DNA from: Hyphomonas sp. BRH_c22
GTDB taxonomy: Bacteria > Pseudomonadota > Alphaproteobacteria > Caulobacterales > Hyphomonadaceae
DNA length: 49,798 nucleotides
Reading direction: 5' to 3'
NCBI RefSeq assembly: GCF_000961795.1
Contig: NZ_LADU01000030.1
Coordinates: 1-49,798, forward strand
Positions 7,763-15,242 of this stretch are shown in pieces (the first letter of the stretch is position 1; every line of letters starts with the position of its first letter). The notes under the pieces were generated by a model that saw only the letters and a program-made list of their open reading frames with translations, did no database searches and was not told where the DNA came from. The position numbers were made by a program, and so were the translations under genes.

Positions 7763-9367
7763 CTAAATGCTCACGGGACGGAATGATGAGGCCTGCGCCA
7801 TGGCCCATTCAGTGGCGAGATTGGTATCATCCGGGGCGTCAAGCAACGCGTCCCTTTCAAGCAGGTCATAGGCCTGGTGGGCCGGCTGCACCAGGTCCTC
7901 CGTAACCCGGTGCATGACGTGGCGCGGCGTCAGCTCTGAGGGATGATGGCACCCGGCCGCGCCAACAACTTCCATCAGGGCCTTCACCGTGTTGCGGTGA
8001 AAATTGTAGACGCGTTCCGCCTTGTCGGCGACGACGAGCCCGCGCTGGCGCCCCTTGTCCGTGGTCGCAATCCCGGTCGGGCAGGTATTGTTGTGGCAGT
8101 TGAGCGACTGGATGCAGCCAAGCGAGAACATGAAACCGCGCGCCGTATTCACCCAGTCGGCTCCGAGCGCCATGGATGATGCCAGCGCAAAGGCGCTCGT
8201 CTGCTTGCCTGCACAGGCAAGACGGACATGATCCTTCAGTCCCGTGCCGATCAGGGCGTTGCGTGTCAGAACCAGTCCCTGACGCAATGGCGCGCCGACA
8301 TGGTCCAGGAATTCTGCCGGCGCAGCGCCCGTGCCGCCCTCCCCGCCATCCACGACCATGAAGTCTGTCCGGATGCCTGTCTCGAGCATCGCCTTGCACA
8401 GCGCCAGGATCTCCCAGCGATTGCCGACGCAAAACTTGATACCGACCGGCTTGCCGCCTGACAGATCCCGCAGGCGCGCAACAAAGGCCATCATTTCCAG
8501 AGGTGTCGAAAACGCCGAGTGTGCGGGCGGAGAAAAGCACGTCTCGCCAATCGGTATTCCCCGAGTCGCAGCGATCTCGGCCGTTACCTTCGCGCCCGGC
8601 AGAACGCCGCCATGGCCGGGCTTGGCCCCTTGGCTCAGCTTGATCTCGATCATCTTGATCTGAGGGTCTTTCGCAACGTCTTCAAAACGCGCTGGATCAA
8701 ACGAGCCATCGCGCGCGCGGCAGCCGAAATAGCCAGAGCCGATTTCCCAGACAAGATCAGCGCCGCCTGCGCGGTGATATGGCGATACGCCGCCCTCGCC
8801 GGTATCGTGGTAGAAGTTCCCCTTCTTTGCCCCGGCCGACAGCGCTTCGATCGCATGCGCACCCAGCGCGCCGAAACTCATGGCGGAAATGTTGAACACG
8901 CTGGCAGAGTAAGGCTGCGCCGTACCCGGCGCACCGACGCTGATACGCGGGCAGTCTTCGACATTGTGCTTCGCCGCGATTGAATGCGCGAGCCATTCAT
9001 AAGGCGGCTTGTCGATGTCGAGCTGGCTGCCAAACGGTTCGACCGACGACACGTTCTTCGCGCGCCGATAGACAAGCGCGCGTTGCTCATGATTGAACGG
9101 CCGGCCCTCCGTGTCGCTCTCGACGATGTAGGACCGGAAGAAAGGCCGCAGCTCTTCCGCAATCCACCTGATATGCGCAAGGATCGGGAAGTTGCGCCAC
9201 AAGGTGTGACGCCGCTGAAAAAAGTCATAGAGGCCAAGCAGCGCCAATGGTGACGCTATCCCTCCCAGCACGACCATCAGGGGCGACAGGCTTCTGCCTG
9301 TCATCAGGGCAAGAACAAAACTGATCGCAAAAAGGAGAATAAAAGCGGATGGCAATAGGCGCGTCAT
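7763..9367 (-). CDS. Membrane-anchored glutamate synthase-like flavoprotein
   Basis: A 534-residue FMN-binding glutamate-synthase-family protein. After two N-terminal hydrophobic segments (about 5-22 and 30-46) comes the GltB/GltS FMN barrel: GAKPGHGGVLPGAKV, VVDGGEGGTGAAP (phosphate/FMN binding) and CIQSLNCHNNTCPTGIA, the cysteine pattern that binds the [3Fe-4S] cluster in glutamate synthase. It has no N-terminal glutaminase domain and no partner NADPH subunit gene nearby, so it cannot be assigned as a classical GOGAT. Such stand-alone, membrane-anchored versions are widespread and biochemically unclear. AGGAAAA precedes the start. It is divergent from the SIMPL gene. Confidence 0.85.
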   Translation of the reverse strand: MTRLLPSAFILLFAISFVLALMTGRSLSPLMVVLGGIASPLALLGLYDFFQRRHTLWRNFPILAHIRWIAEELRPFFRSYIVESDTEGRPFNHEQRALVYRRAKNVSSVEPFGSQLDIDKPPYEWLAHSIAAKHNVEDCPRISVGAPGTAQPYSASVFNISAMSFGALGAHAIEALSAGAKKGNFYHDTGEGGVSPYHRAGGADLVWEIGSGYFGCRARDGSFDPARFEDVAKDPQIKMIEIKLSQGAKPGHGGVLPGAKVTAEIAATRGIPIGETCFSPPAHSAFSTPLEMMAFVARLRDLSGGKPVGIKFCVGNRWEILALCKAMLETGIRTDFMVVDGGEGGTGAAPAEFLDHVGAPLRQGLVLTRNALIGTGLKDHVRLACAGKQTSAFALASSMALGADWVNTARGFMFSLGCIQSLNCHNNTCPTGIATTDKGRQRGLVVADKAERVYNFHRNTVKALMEVVGAAGCHHPSELTPRHVMHRVTEDLVQPAHQAYDLLERDALLDAPDDTNLATEWAMAQASSFRPVSI

Positions 9368-9489
9368 TGCGTTTTCCTGAGTCGGAGAGAATAGTCAGAA
9401 GCATGCCAACCCTAGCCTGCCTTGGATACGCCACAAGGGAAGATATGCGCTAAGAGCTCCACCCATCCTGTCACGGAAAGGCCGAACAC

Positions 9490-10386
9490 ATGAAACTCCT
9501 TATGCCACTCGCAGCGCTCACCCTGCTTGCACTGCCCGCCTTCCCCCAAATCGCTACCAGCATCCCAAGCCATGACTATCAGGAAGACATGTTCGTGACG
9601 CCTTACTGGACGCGGCAGCCCGTGATTGAGGCAATGGGCCAGGCGAATATGGAGGTCGCCCCGAACCGTGCAAACTTTGACGTCACTTATCTTGAAATCG
9701 ACAAAGATGCGAATGACGCCATGAAGCTGGCTGTCGAAAGGGGGCGGCTGGCCTATGACACGATCAAGGCCGTCGCTGGGGACAGCGCAATCGTTCAGAC
9801 ATCCGTCGACGTGCGCCCATACTACGAACAGTATCGCGACAAGACTGGCAACCGGATTGAAAATGAACGCGCTGACAAGGTGAAAGGATACGAAGCCCGA
9901 GTCAGCGTGTCAGTCGAGGTCGATGATGTCAGTCTTGCTGGAAAAGCACGTGCGGGCGCTTTGGCCCTTGGCCCGGAAAACGCGTCGCGGCTGAATACAT
10001 TTCTGCAAGCCACGACCGAGTTGAACCGGGCGGCCTATGAAGAGGCCATAAAGGACGCCGCCCTGCGCGCAGGGGCCAGTGCGGCCGCGTCCAATGCGAC
10101 GCTTGGGCGCCTGCTGGTCGTGCAGGAGGGGAACGGACCTTGTCTTGGCAAATGGTCGAACACTCCAGGCATGGTAAGCCGCAGCCCATCTCCGGCTCCG
10201 GCAAGAGAACAGGAAGAGTATTCAACATCGCGCTTGCAGACGGTAACTGTGACGGCCTCGAAAATAGGTGGCGAAGAAGTGACGATCACGCAAGCCGACA
10301 TTGATGCGCTGAACCTGCCATCGGATGAACCTAAACAGACGATCTCCTCAAGTGTGTGCACCATCTACGCAGTAAAGGGCGATTAA
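9490..10386 (+). CDS. Exported SIMPL-domain (DUF541) protein
   Basis: The 298-residue product has a signal peptide (MKLLMPLAALTLLALPAFPQ) and a SIMPL domain from about residue 45 (IEAMGQANMEVAPNRANFDVTYLEIDKDANDA) to about 215 (AALRAGASAAASNATLGRLLVVQEG). SIMPL proteins are periplasmic or outer-membrane associated and the family role is poorly defined (oxidative stress or oligomeric scaffolds in studied cases). The C-terminal third is low in conservation and carries two cysteines, GPCLGKW and SSVCTIY, that could form a disulphide. GGAAAGG precedes the ATG. It sits alone between a divergent flavoprotein gene and the DUF2853 gene. Confidence 0.82.
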   Translation: MKLLMPLAALTLLALPAFPQIATSIPSHDYQEDMFVTPYWTRQPVIEAMGQANMEVAPNRANFDVTYLEIDKDANDAMKLAVERGRLAYDTIKAVAGDSAIVQTSVDVRPYYEQYRDKTGNRIENERADKVKGYEARVSVSVEVDDVSLAGKARAGALALGPENASRLNTFLQATTELNRAAYEEAIKDAALRAGASAAASNATLGRLLVVQEGNGPCLGKWSNTPGMVSRSPSPAPAREQEEYSTSRLQTVTVTASKIGGEEVTITQADIDALNLPSDEPKQTISSSVCTIYAVKGD

Positions 10387-10556
10387 TTCATTCCGTCTAC
10401 AGATTTTCCCGTTGAGGCATTTGCTTTAATTCAGCTGCCGGGGTTGCCGACCTGTGGAAATCACGTTTAAAGCACCATACGCATCAAGAGATTCGTGTAG
10501 TCAGATTACGTAAGACAAAAACCGCCCGCTTCCGGGCCCATTGAGGAGACACTCCC

Positions 10557-10994
10557 ATGGCAAAAGCAACCAAGCCAAAAACCAAGAAACCCGCCGCCGC
10601 AAAGAAGGCAGCACCTGCACCGAAGATCGCTGCGCCAGCCAAGGCGCCAACAGCGAAAGAAGTGCTGATGGAAAAATACGTCACCGACCTGAAAGAGAAA
10701 GTCGGTGAAGCCCGTCCCGACATGGCGCTGCTCGAGGCTGCCGTGAAGGCGTCTGGCCCAACCATCTACAAATCGGACACGGCAACGATCGCCGCTTCCG
10801 ACAAGGACGAACTTGCACGCGTTCGCAAGGGCTTTGTCGCGAAGAAGCTGGGCGTCACGGACGAAGCCAAGGCAGATGCCGCCATTGCTGACGCCATTGC
10901 GAAGTATGGCAAGTCGGTTCGCGCCAAGCACCGCCCTGTCATGTACTACCTGATCGCCAAGGCGCTCAAGAAAGGCTCAGCCCTCAAGGGCTAG
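10557..10994 (+). CDS. DUF2853 protein with lysine/alanine/proline-rich N-terminal tail
   Basis: A 145-residue cytoplasmic protein. Residues about 38-145 match DUF2853 (MEKYVTDLKEKVGEARPDMALLEA ... RAKHRPVMYYLIAKALKKGS), a small helical family without known function. The first 36 residues (MAKATKPKTKKPAAAKKAAP onward) are almost only K, A and P, like eukaryotic H1 tails and the tails of some bacterial HU-like proteins, suggesting nucleic-acid binding. A GAGGAG site precedes the ATG and a strong terminator follows, so it is a single-gene unit. The DNA-binding idea is inference from composition. Confidence 0.85.
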   Translation: MAKATKPKTKKPAAAKKAAPAPKIAAPAKAPTAKEVLMEKYVTDLKEKVGEARPDMALLEAAVKASGPTIYKSDTATIAASDKDELARVRKGFVAKKLGVTDEAKADAAIADAIAKYGKSVRAKHRPVMYYLIAKALKKGSALKG

Positions 10995-11020
10995 CCGTTC
11001 GATCCGCTCGCGGAAAAATA

Positions 11021-11056
11021 AAAGCCGGGCACAGCATGGCTGGCCCGGCTTTTTCA
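11021..11056. terminator. Terminator after the DUF2853 gene
   Basis: Perfect 10-bp stem AAAGCCGGGC (11021-11030) / GCCCGGCTTT (11043-11052) followed by further T residues on the plus strand. The minus strand also ends in T-rich sequence (CTTTTATTTTT), so it likely serves the converging acyl-CoA dehydrogenase operon too. Confidence 0.85.
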
Positions 11057-11076
11057 TGTCTGGATTCGAAGGGGGA

Positions 11077-12213
11077 TCAGAAACCCTGTAGCCGCGCGTA
11101 GCGGTCGCGATGCCAGCTGGCGCTGCCATAAAGTGCTTCCTGTACACGCGCGCGTTTCATGTAGAGGCCGGGATCGGCCACGTCGGTCATGCCGATGCCG
11201 CCGTGCATCTGGACGCATTCGTTCGACACAAGGTGCACAAGCTCGCCCGCCTTTGCCTTGGCAAGGCTTGCCAGTTCGGCCACGTCACCCTTGCCGGAAT
11301 CAACGGCGGCCAGGGCCGCAGCCACGCAGGACCGGGTCATTTCCAGTTCGACGAACATTTTGGCGGCGCGATGCTGCATCGACTGGAACGAGCCGATCAG
11401 CTGGCCAAACTGCTTGCGGCTCTGCAGGTATTCCAATGTCATCTCGAATGCGGCCGCAGACGATCCGAGCATCTCGGCGGCCAGGCCAATGGCGGCACGG
11501 TCCAGCACCGGTTCCAGCACATCCGCACCTTCATCGACGGGGCCAATCACAGCGCCTTCCTTGACCATGACATCCTCGAACGTCACATGCGCGGCGCCAT
11601 GGGAATCGACCGTTTTCAGTTCCTGCACCGTCACGCCCTTGGCATTTGCCGGCACGAGAAACAGGGTAATGCCGTGGCGGTCGCCAGCCTCTCCGAATGT
11701 GCGGGCAACGACGATGAACATTTCGGCATCATGGCCGCCGGGCACGAAACGCTTCATGCCGTTCAGCGTATAGCCCTGGCCATTGCGTTCGGCCTCAGTC
11801 GCGACATTCAGCGGCGAGAAATGCGCGGACTCGTCAAGCGCCAGTGCGAAAGTCGTCTCGCCGGTTGCGATCTTTGGCAGCCATTCAGCCTGCAGCGCCT
11901 TGCTGCCGCCGAGCTGGATGGCTGACGCAGCGATCAGGGCCGTCTGCAGCAATGGCGTCGCCGCCAGTGTGCGCCCCTGCGCTTCGAGGATCTGTCCAAG
12001 ACCCACGAGGCCAAAATGCTCGCCGCCCGGCTCGTCCGGAATGATGACACCGAAGAAACCAAGCTCTGCCAGTTTCCTGCGGGTGTCAGCGTCGTGGCCA
12101 TTGGCACCCTTGTCGCGCAGGGTGCGCAAATGGGTCACTGGCAGCTCATCGCGTACAAATGCCAGGGCGGTGTCGCGCAGCATTTCCTGGTCTTCAGTCA
12201 AAACGAAGCTCAT
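11077..12213 (-). CDS. Acyl-CoA dehydrogenase subunit lacking the catalytic glutamate
   Basis: A 378-residue acyl-CoA dehydrogenase family flavoprotein: N-terminal helical domain (MSFVLTEDQEMLRDTALAFV), middle beta domain and C-terminal four-helix domain (QSRKQFGQLIGSFQSMQHRAAKM; MHGGIGMTDVADPGLYMKRARV). In MCAD-type enzymes the catalytic base is the glutamate of a Y-E-G-T motif after this last segment; here the aligned place reads LYGSASWHRDR, with no glutamate. This is typical of the non-catalytic partner in heteromeric (alpha2beta2) dehydrogenases. The ATG at 12211-12213 overlaps the upstream gene's stop as ATGA, which fixes the start and shows translational coupling. It is the last gene of a three-gene operon with the isomerase and the catalytic subunit. 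Substrate is unknown. Confidence 0.9.
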   Translation of the reverse strand: MSFVLTEDQEMLRDTALAFVRDELPVTHLRTLRDKGANGHDADTRRKLAELGFFGVIIPDEPGGEHFGLVGLGQILEAQGRTLAATPLLQTALIAASAIQLGGSKALQAEWLPKIATGETTFALALDESAHFSPLNVATEAERNGQGYTLNGMKRFVPGGHDAEMFIVVARTFGEAGDRHGITLFLVPANAKGVTVQELKTVDSHGAAHVTFEDVMVKEGAVIGPVDEGADVLEPVLDRAAIGLAAEMLGSSAAAFEMTLEYLQSRKQFGQLIGSFQSMQHRAAKMFVELEMTRSCVAAALAAVDSGKGDVAELASLAKAKAGELVHLVSNECVQMHGGIGMTDVADPGLYMKRARVQEALYGSASWHRDRYARLQGF

Positions 12214-12836
12214 TTCGGCCCTCCAATGGACATTACTTTGCGGGGCGCGTCTTGCCATGCCATGGCGTCTTCCAGACGGTCATTGCCCCAGAACATTTCG
12301 CCGTCACCGGCAAAGAAAGTTGGCGAGCCAAACACGCCGCGGCGGATGGCTTCTTCTGTATTGGCCTTGAGTTCGGCCTTGATCTCGTCAGTGCCGGATC
12401 GCGCCAGCACCGCGCCTGAATCCTGCCCGGCCGATTCAATGCAGCGGGCGATGACGTCCGGTTCGGAAATCAGCGCGCCGCGCGCGAAGTTCTCAGTGTA
12501 GACCGCCTTGACGAATGCAGCGCGCGCTTCCTTCGCAAGCGCGAGCGTACAGCGCGCCGCGAGAAGTCCACTCTGCGGGAACGCCACAGGCGTCTGCAGC
12601 GGCAATCCCTCTTTCGCGCAGACGCGCGCAAGATCGCGCCACATGTATCTGCCCTTCACGGGAACGGCATTGAACGGACTGTCGGTCAGCCCCTGCTGCG
12701 CATGGAACAAGGGCCCGAGCAGGAAGGGTGTCCACTCGACCATGTGCCCCGCCTTGCTGGCGAGCGCCTCTATCCGCATCGCTGCCGGATAGGAATAGGT
12801 CGATGCAAACTCGAACCAGAACTCGATCACGCCCAT
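12210..12836 (-). CDS. DsbA-fold protein, 2-hydroxychromene-2-carboxylate isomerase family
   Basis: The 208-residue product has the kappa-GST/HCCA isomerase fold: it starts MGVIEFWFEFASTYSY (conserved F-x-S-x-Y-S/A-Y with the active-site serine), has the insert LLGPLFHAQQG, and near the end GVFGSPTFF, the cis-proline of the thioredoxin-like fold, followed by FWGNDRLEDAM. Family members catalyse glutathione-dependent isomerisation in naphthalene breakdown, but many genomic homologues have no known substrate. Here it lies between two acyl-CoA dehydrogenase genes, 2 bases after the upstream stop and overlapping the downstream start by 4 bases, so it probably acts on the same acyl-CoA or ring compound. 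Confidence 0.85.
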   Translation of the reverse strand: MGVIEFWFEFASTYSYPAAMRIEALASKAGHMVEWTPFLLGPLFHAQQGLTDSPFNAVPVKGRYMWRDLARVCAKEGLPLQTPVAFPQSGLLAARCTLALAKEARAAFVKAVYTENFARGALISEPDVIARCIESAGQDSGAVLARSGTDEIKAELKANTEEAIRRGVFGSPTFFAGDGEMFWGNDRLEDAMAWQDAPRKVMSIGGPK

Positions 12837-12838
12837 GG

Positions 12839-14053
12839 CTACTGATGGTCTTTCAGTCCCAGAACGCGCTTGGCGATGACATTCAGGTTGATTTCGCTGG
12901 TGCCGCCCTCGATCGAATTGCCTTTTGAGCGCAGCCAGCCACGGGTGGCCTTCATCGCGCTTTCGTCAAAGCCCTCCCCTTCCCAGCCGAGGCCTTCCGA
13001 GCCGAGTGCCTCGATCAGGAGTTCATGGCGATCCTGGTTCATCTTGGCCGCGCCGTATTTCAGGATCGAGGCTGTGTGGCCAACCTGCTGGCCGGCCTTG
13101 GCCTGTTCGGTCTGGCGCTGGACGGTGAGATTGAAGGCCTTGGCATACATCTTGTGGTCTGCGATGCGTCCGCGCAGATCGCCATCGGCGATCCGGCCTT
13201 CGCTGTCCGTGCCGACATGCATCTTGGCATATTCTTCCGGGCCGAGAATGCCAGAGCCGCCGGTGCCGCCAAAGCCGCCAGCCGAAATCGACGAGCGTTC
13301 GAACTGGAGCAGGCGTTTGGCAATTTCCCAGCCGCCATTCACCCGGCCGACCAACTGGTCCTTGGGCACTTTCACATCGGTGAAGAAGGTTTCGCAGAAG
13401 GGCGACGAACCGGAGATCAGAAGGATCGGCCGTGCTTCAACGCCCGGGCTCTCCATGTCGAACAGGATGAAGCTGATGCCTTCATGCTTTGACGATGTGT
13501 CGGTGCGCACAAGGCAGAAAATCCAGTCGGCCTGATCAGCATAGGAGGTCCACACCTTCTGGCCGTTGATCAGGTAATGGTCGCCCTTGTCTTCGCACCT
13601 GGTCTGCAGGCCGGCAAGATCGGAACCGGCGCCCGGCTCTGAATAGCCCTGGCACCAGCGCGTCTTGCCTTTGACGATATCCGGCAGGAACCGCTTCTTC
13701 TGTTCCTCATTGCCAAACTCGAGCAGGGCTGGACCGAACATCCACAGGCCGAAGGAAAAGAGTGCAGGACGCGCCCGGATGCGGCGCAACTCTTCCTGCA
13801 GGACACGGTTCTGTTCCTTGTTCAGTCCGCCGCCGCCATACGCAGCTGGCCATTCCGGGGCCGTCCAGCCCTTCTCGCCCATCCGTTCCAGCCAGATCTT
13901 GGAGTCCGGGTTGACGAATTCTCCCTTCCTGCCGCCCCAGACGATTTCCTCGTCTGTCATCGGCGTGCGCATTGAAGGCGGACAATTCGCTTCCAACCAG
14001 TCACGCACTTCGGCGCGAAACGCGTCCAGATCTTCGGTGACGTCATAGGCCAT
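12839..14053 (-). CDS. Acyl-CoA dehydrogenase, catalytic subunit
   Basis: A 404-residue acyl-CoA dehydrogenase, the first gene of the operon. It has the FAD/acyl-CoA signatures WCQGYSEPGAGSDLAGLQT in the middle domain and KGNSIEGGTSEINLNVIAKR near the end, where the E in IEGGT corresponds to the catalytic glutamate of MCAD. The N-terminus and the SKGNSIEGGTSEI block are typical of the larger subunit of heteromeric steroid or branched acyl-CoA dehydrogenases (ChsE/FadE type). GAGGAG precedes the ATG. With the glutamate-less partner encoded two genes downstream, an alpha2beta2 enzyme is likely. The actual substrate (bulky acyl-CoA, possibly steroid or aromatic side chain) is inference. Confidence 0.92.
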   Translation of the reverse strand: MAYDVTEDLDAFRAEVRDWLEANCPPSMRTPMTDEEIVWGGRKGEFVNPDSKIWLERMGEKGWTAPEWPAAYGGGGLNKEQNRVLQEELRRIRARPALFSFGLWMFGPALLEFGNEEQKKRFLPDIVKGKTRWCQGYSEPGAGSDLAGLQTRCEDKGDHYLINGQKVWTSYADQADWIFCLVRTDTSSKHEGISFILFDMESPGVEARPILLISGSSPFCETFFTDVKVPKDQLVGRVNGGWEIAKRLLQFERSSISAGGFGGTGGSGILGPEEYAKMHVGTDSEGRIADGDLRGRIADHKMYAKAFNLTVQRQTEQAKAGQQVGHTASILKYGAAKMNQDRHELLIEALGSEGLGWEGEGFDESAMKATRGWLRSKGNSIEGGTSEINLNVIAKRVLGLKDHQ

Positions 14054-14096
14054 GGCGGCGACTCCTCAATTGTCAGGCATTGTGTCTGAGGAGACC

Positions 14097-15037
14097 CTAG
14101 TTCTCCATCGCAGGCTCGCCAAGCCTGACGCCGGGTAAAATTGGCCGTGCGGGCTTCGGGCGTGCGGGGGCGCCATGCGGGGTCTTCGCCCAGAAATGCG
14201 GCGCGTGGCACAGACCATAGATGGCACGGGCCATCGCGACGGATTGCAACGGCCAGTAAAACGGCGATGTCAGTGCGGACAGAACCTTCCCTGCTGTCGG
14301 CCTGCCCGGCGCCGCAAGGCCCGCGCCGATACCGCAGGCATAGGATACCAGCATCAGGCCCATCCCCAACGGACCCAGCGTCAGTCCCGGCACCAGGCCG
14401 CAGACCAGGCACCAGACCGCCCAGGGCCCGTGCACTCTCGCAGACAGGATCGCTGCCCCAAGCGTCAGCTGCATGGATACAAAGCCGGCGACGCCCATCT
14501 CCCTCATCGAACTGCGCGGCCGCAGCATCAGGACGAGCCGGGTCTGCAGGAAGCCCTTGAGCCAGCGCGAACGCTGCGCCAGCCACACGCCAAACTGGTG
14601 CGGCGGCGCCTCCAGCGTCGGCGGCGAAATCATGCCGACGCGTGCGCCGCGCCGGGCGAGGCGCAGGCCGAGGTCGGCATCCTCGGTGACGTTCCATGCG
14701 TCCCAGCCTCCACGAGCCGGTCGCGCCGGAAATGGTTGCTGGTGCCACCCAGCGCAATCGGCCTGGAACGCCCTCTTGCAGGCAGACAGCCGATAAGCAC
14801 AAGCGCGACTCGAAAGGCGAGGATGGCGGCAAACAGGATGAGGCCAAGCCACATCAGGATGCTGACCGCAGCGAGCGGGGCCAACAGGCCTGCAAGGCCG
14901 GCCAAAACCAGAATCCGCCTGGCAATCACAACCTGCGATGGCCGAAGAGCGATGCGGGCGGACTGTCCGGGAAACGCCCGGCCAAAGCCAAATGCCGCTT
15001 CATCCGCCACACGCGCGTCCGGCTCCGGCAGGGTCAC
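14097..15037 (-). pseudogene. Family 2 glycosyltransferase remnant (internal deletion plus frameshift)
   Basis: Two frames together make a cellulose-synthase-like glycosyltransferase. The upstream frame (15037 to about 14705, GTG start) has two membrane helices (RRILVLAGLAGLLAPLAAV; ILFAAILAFRVALVLIG) and then LGGTSNHFRRDRLVEAG. The downstream frame carries on with GGWDAWNVTEDADLGLRLAR, QRSRWLKGFLQT (the QxxRW motif) and C-terminal helices, ending at 14097. The switch happens near 14700-14712, where about 7 bases seem missing. Also, in intact relatives some 200 residues with the GT-A nucleotide-sugar and DxD motifs lie between the helices and LGGTSNHF; here they are joined directly through LPARGRSRPIA. 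So the catalytic core is gone and the frame broken. A single sequencing error cannot explain both lesions. Relatives make surface polysaccharide. Confidence 0.8.
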
Positions 15038-15146
15038 AAATCCTTGCCGGGCGGTCCATTTCGCTCGAATGAAAAGAACCCATCCGCACCCATCACCGTA
15101 GAAAAGGCCTGTGGATAAGTTCGGCTACAACCCAGAAGCAGTAATC

Positions 15147-15162
15147 GTTTCGGTTACGAAAC
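15147..15162. promoter_or_regulatory. Inverted repeat upstream of the photolyase gene
   Basis: GTTTCGGTTACGAAAC is a perfect dyad with 6-base arms and a 4-base centre, 59 bases before the -10 element of the photolyase promoter. It may be a site for a second regulator such as a light-responsive one; no family can be named. Confidence 0.35.
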
Positions 15163-15220
15163 AATCTTCTAAAAAATCGCTCCGGTCGAACGCTGATGCA
15201 GAAAAAGCTTGAGCGTTTGC

Positions 15221-15241
15221 TAGAATGTTCTATGTTTGTTC
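15221..15241 (+). promoter_or_regulatory. SOS (LexA) box with adjacent -10 for the photolyase gene
   Basis: GTTC-TATGTTT-GTTC at 15227-15241 is an exact match to the alphaproteobacterial LexA box GTTC-N7-GTTC. It follows a TAGAAT -10 element at 15221-15226 and ends one base before the photolyase ATG at 15243. LexA bound here would cover the transcription start. Confidence 0.75.
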
Positions 15242-15242
15242 C

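Noticed and set aside
15110..15118. A perfect DnaA box (TTATCCACA, reverse strand) between the glycosyltransferase remnant and the photolyase gene
   Set aside because: One isolated box without other boxes, an AT-rich unwinding element or origin-linked genes is not evidence of a replication origin.
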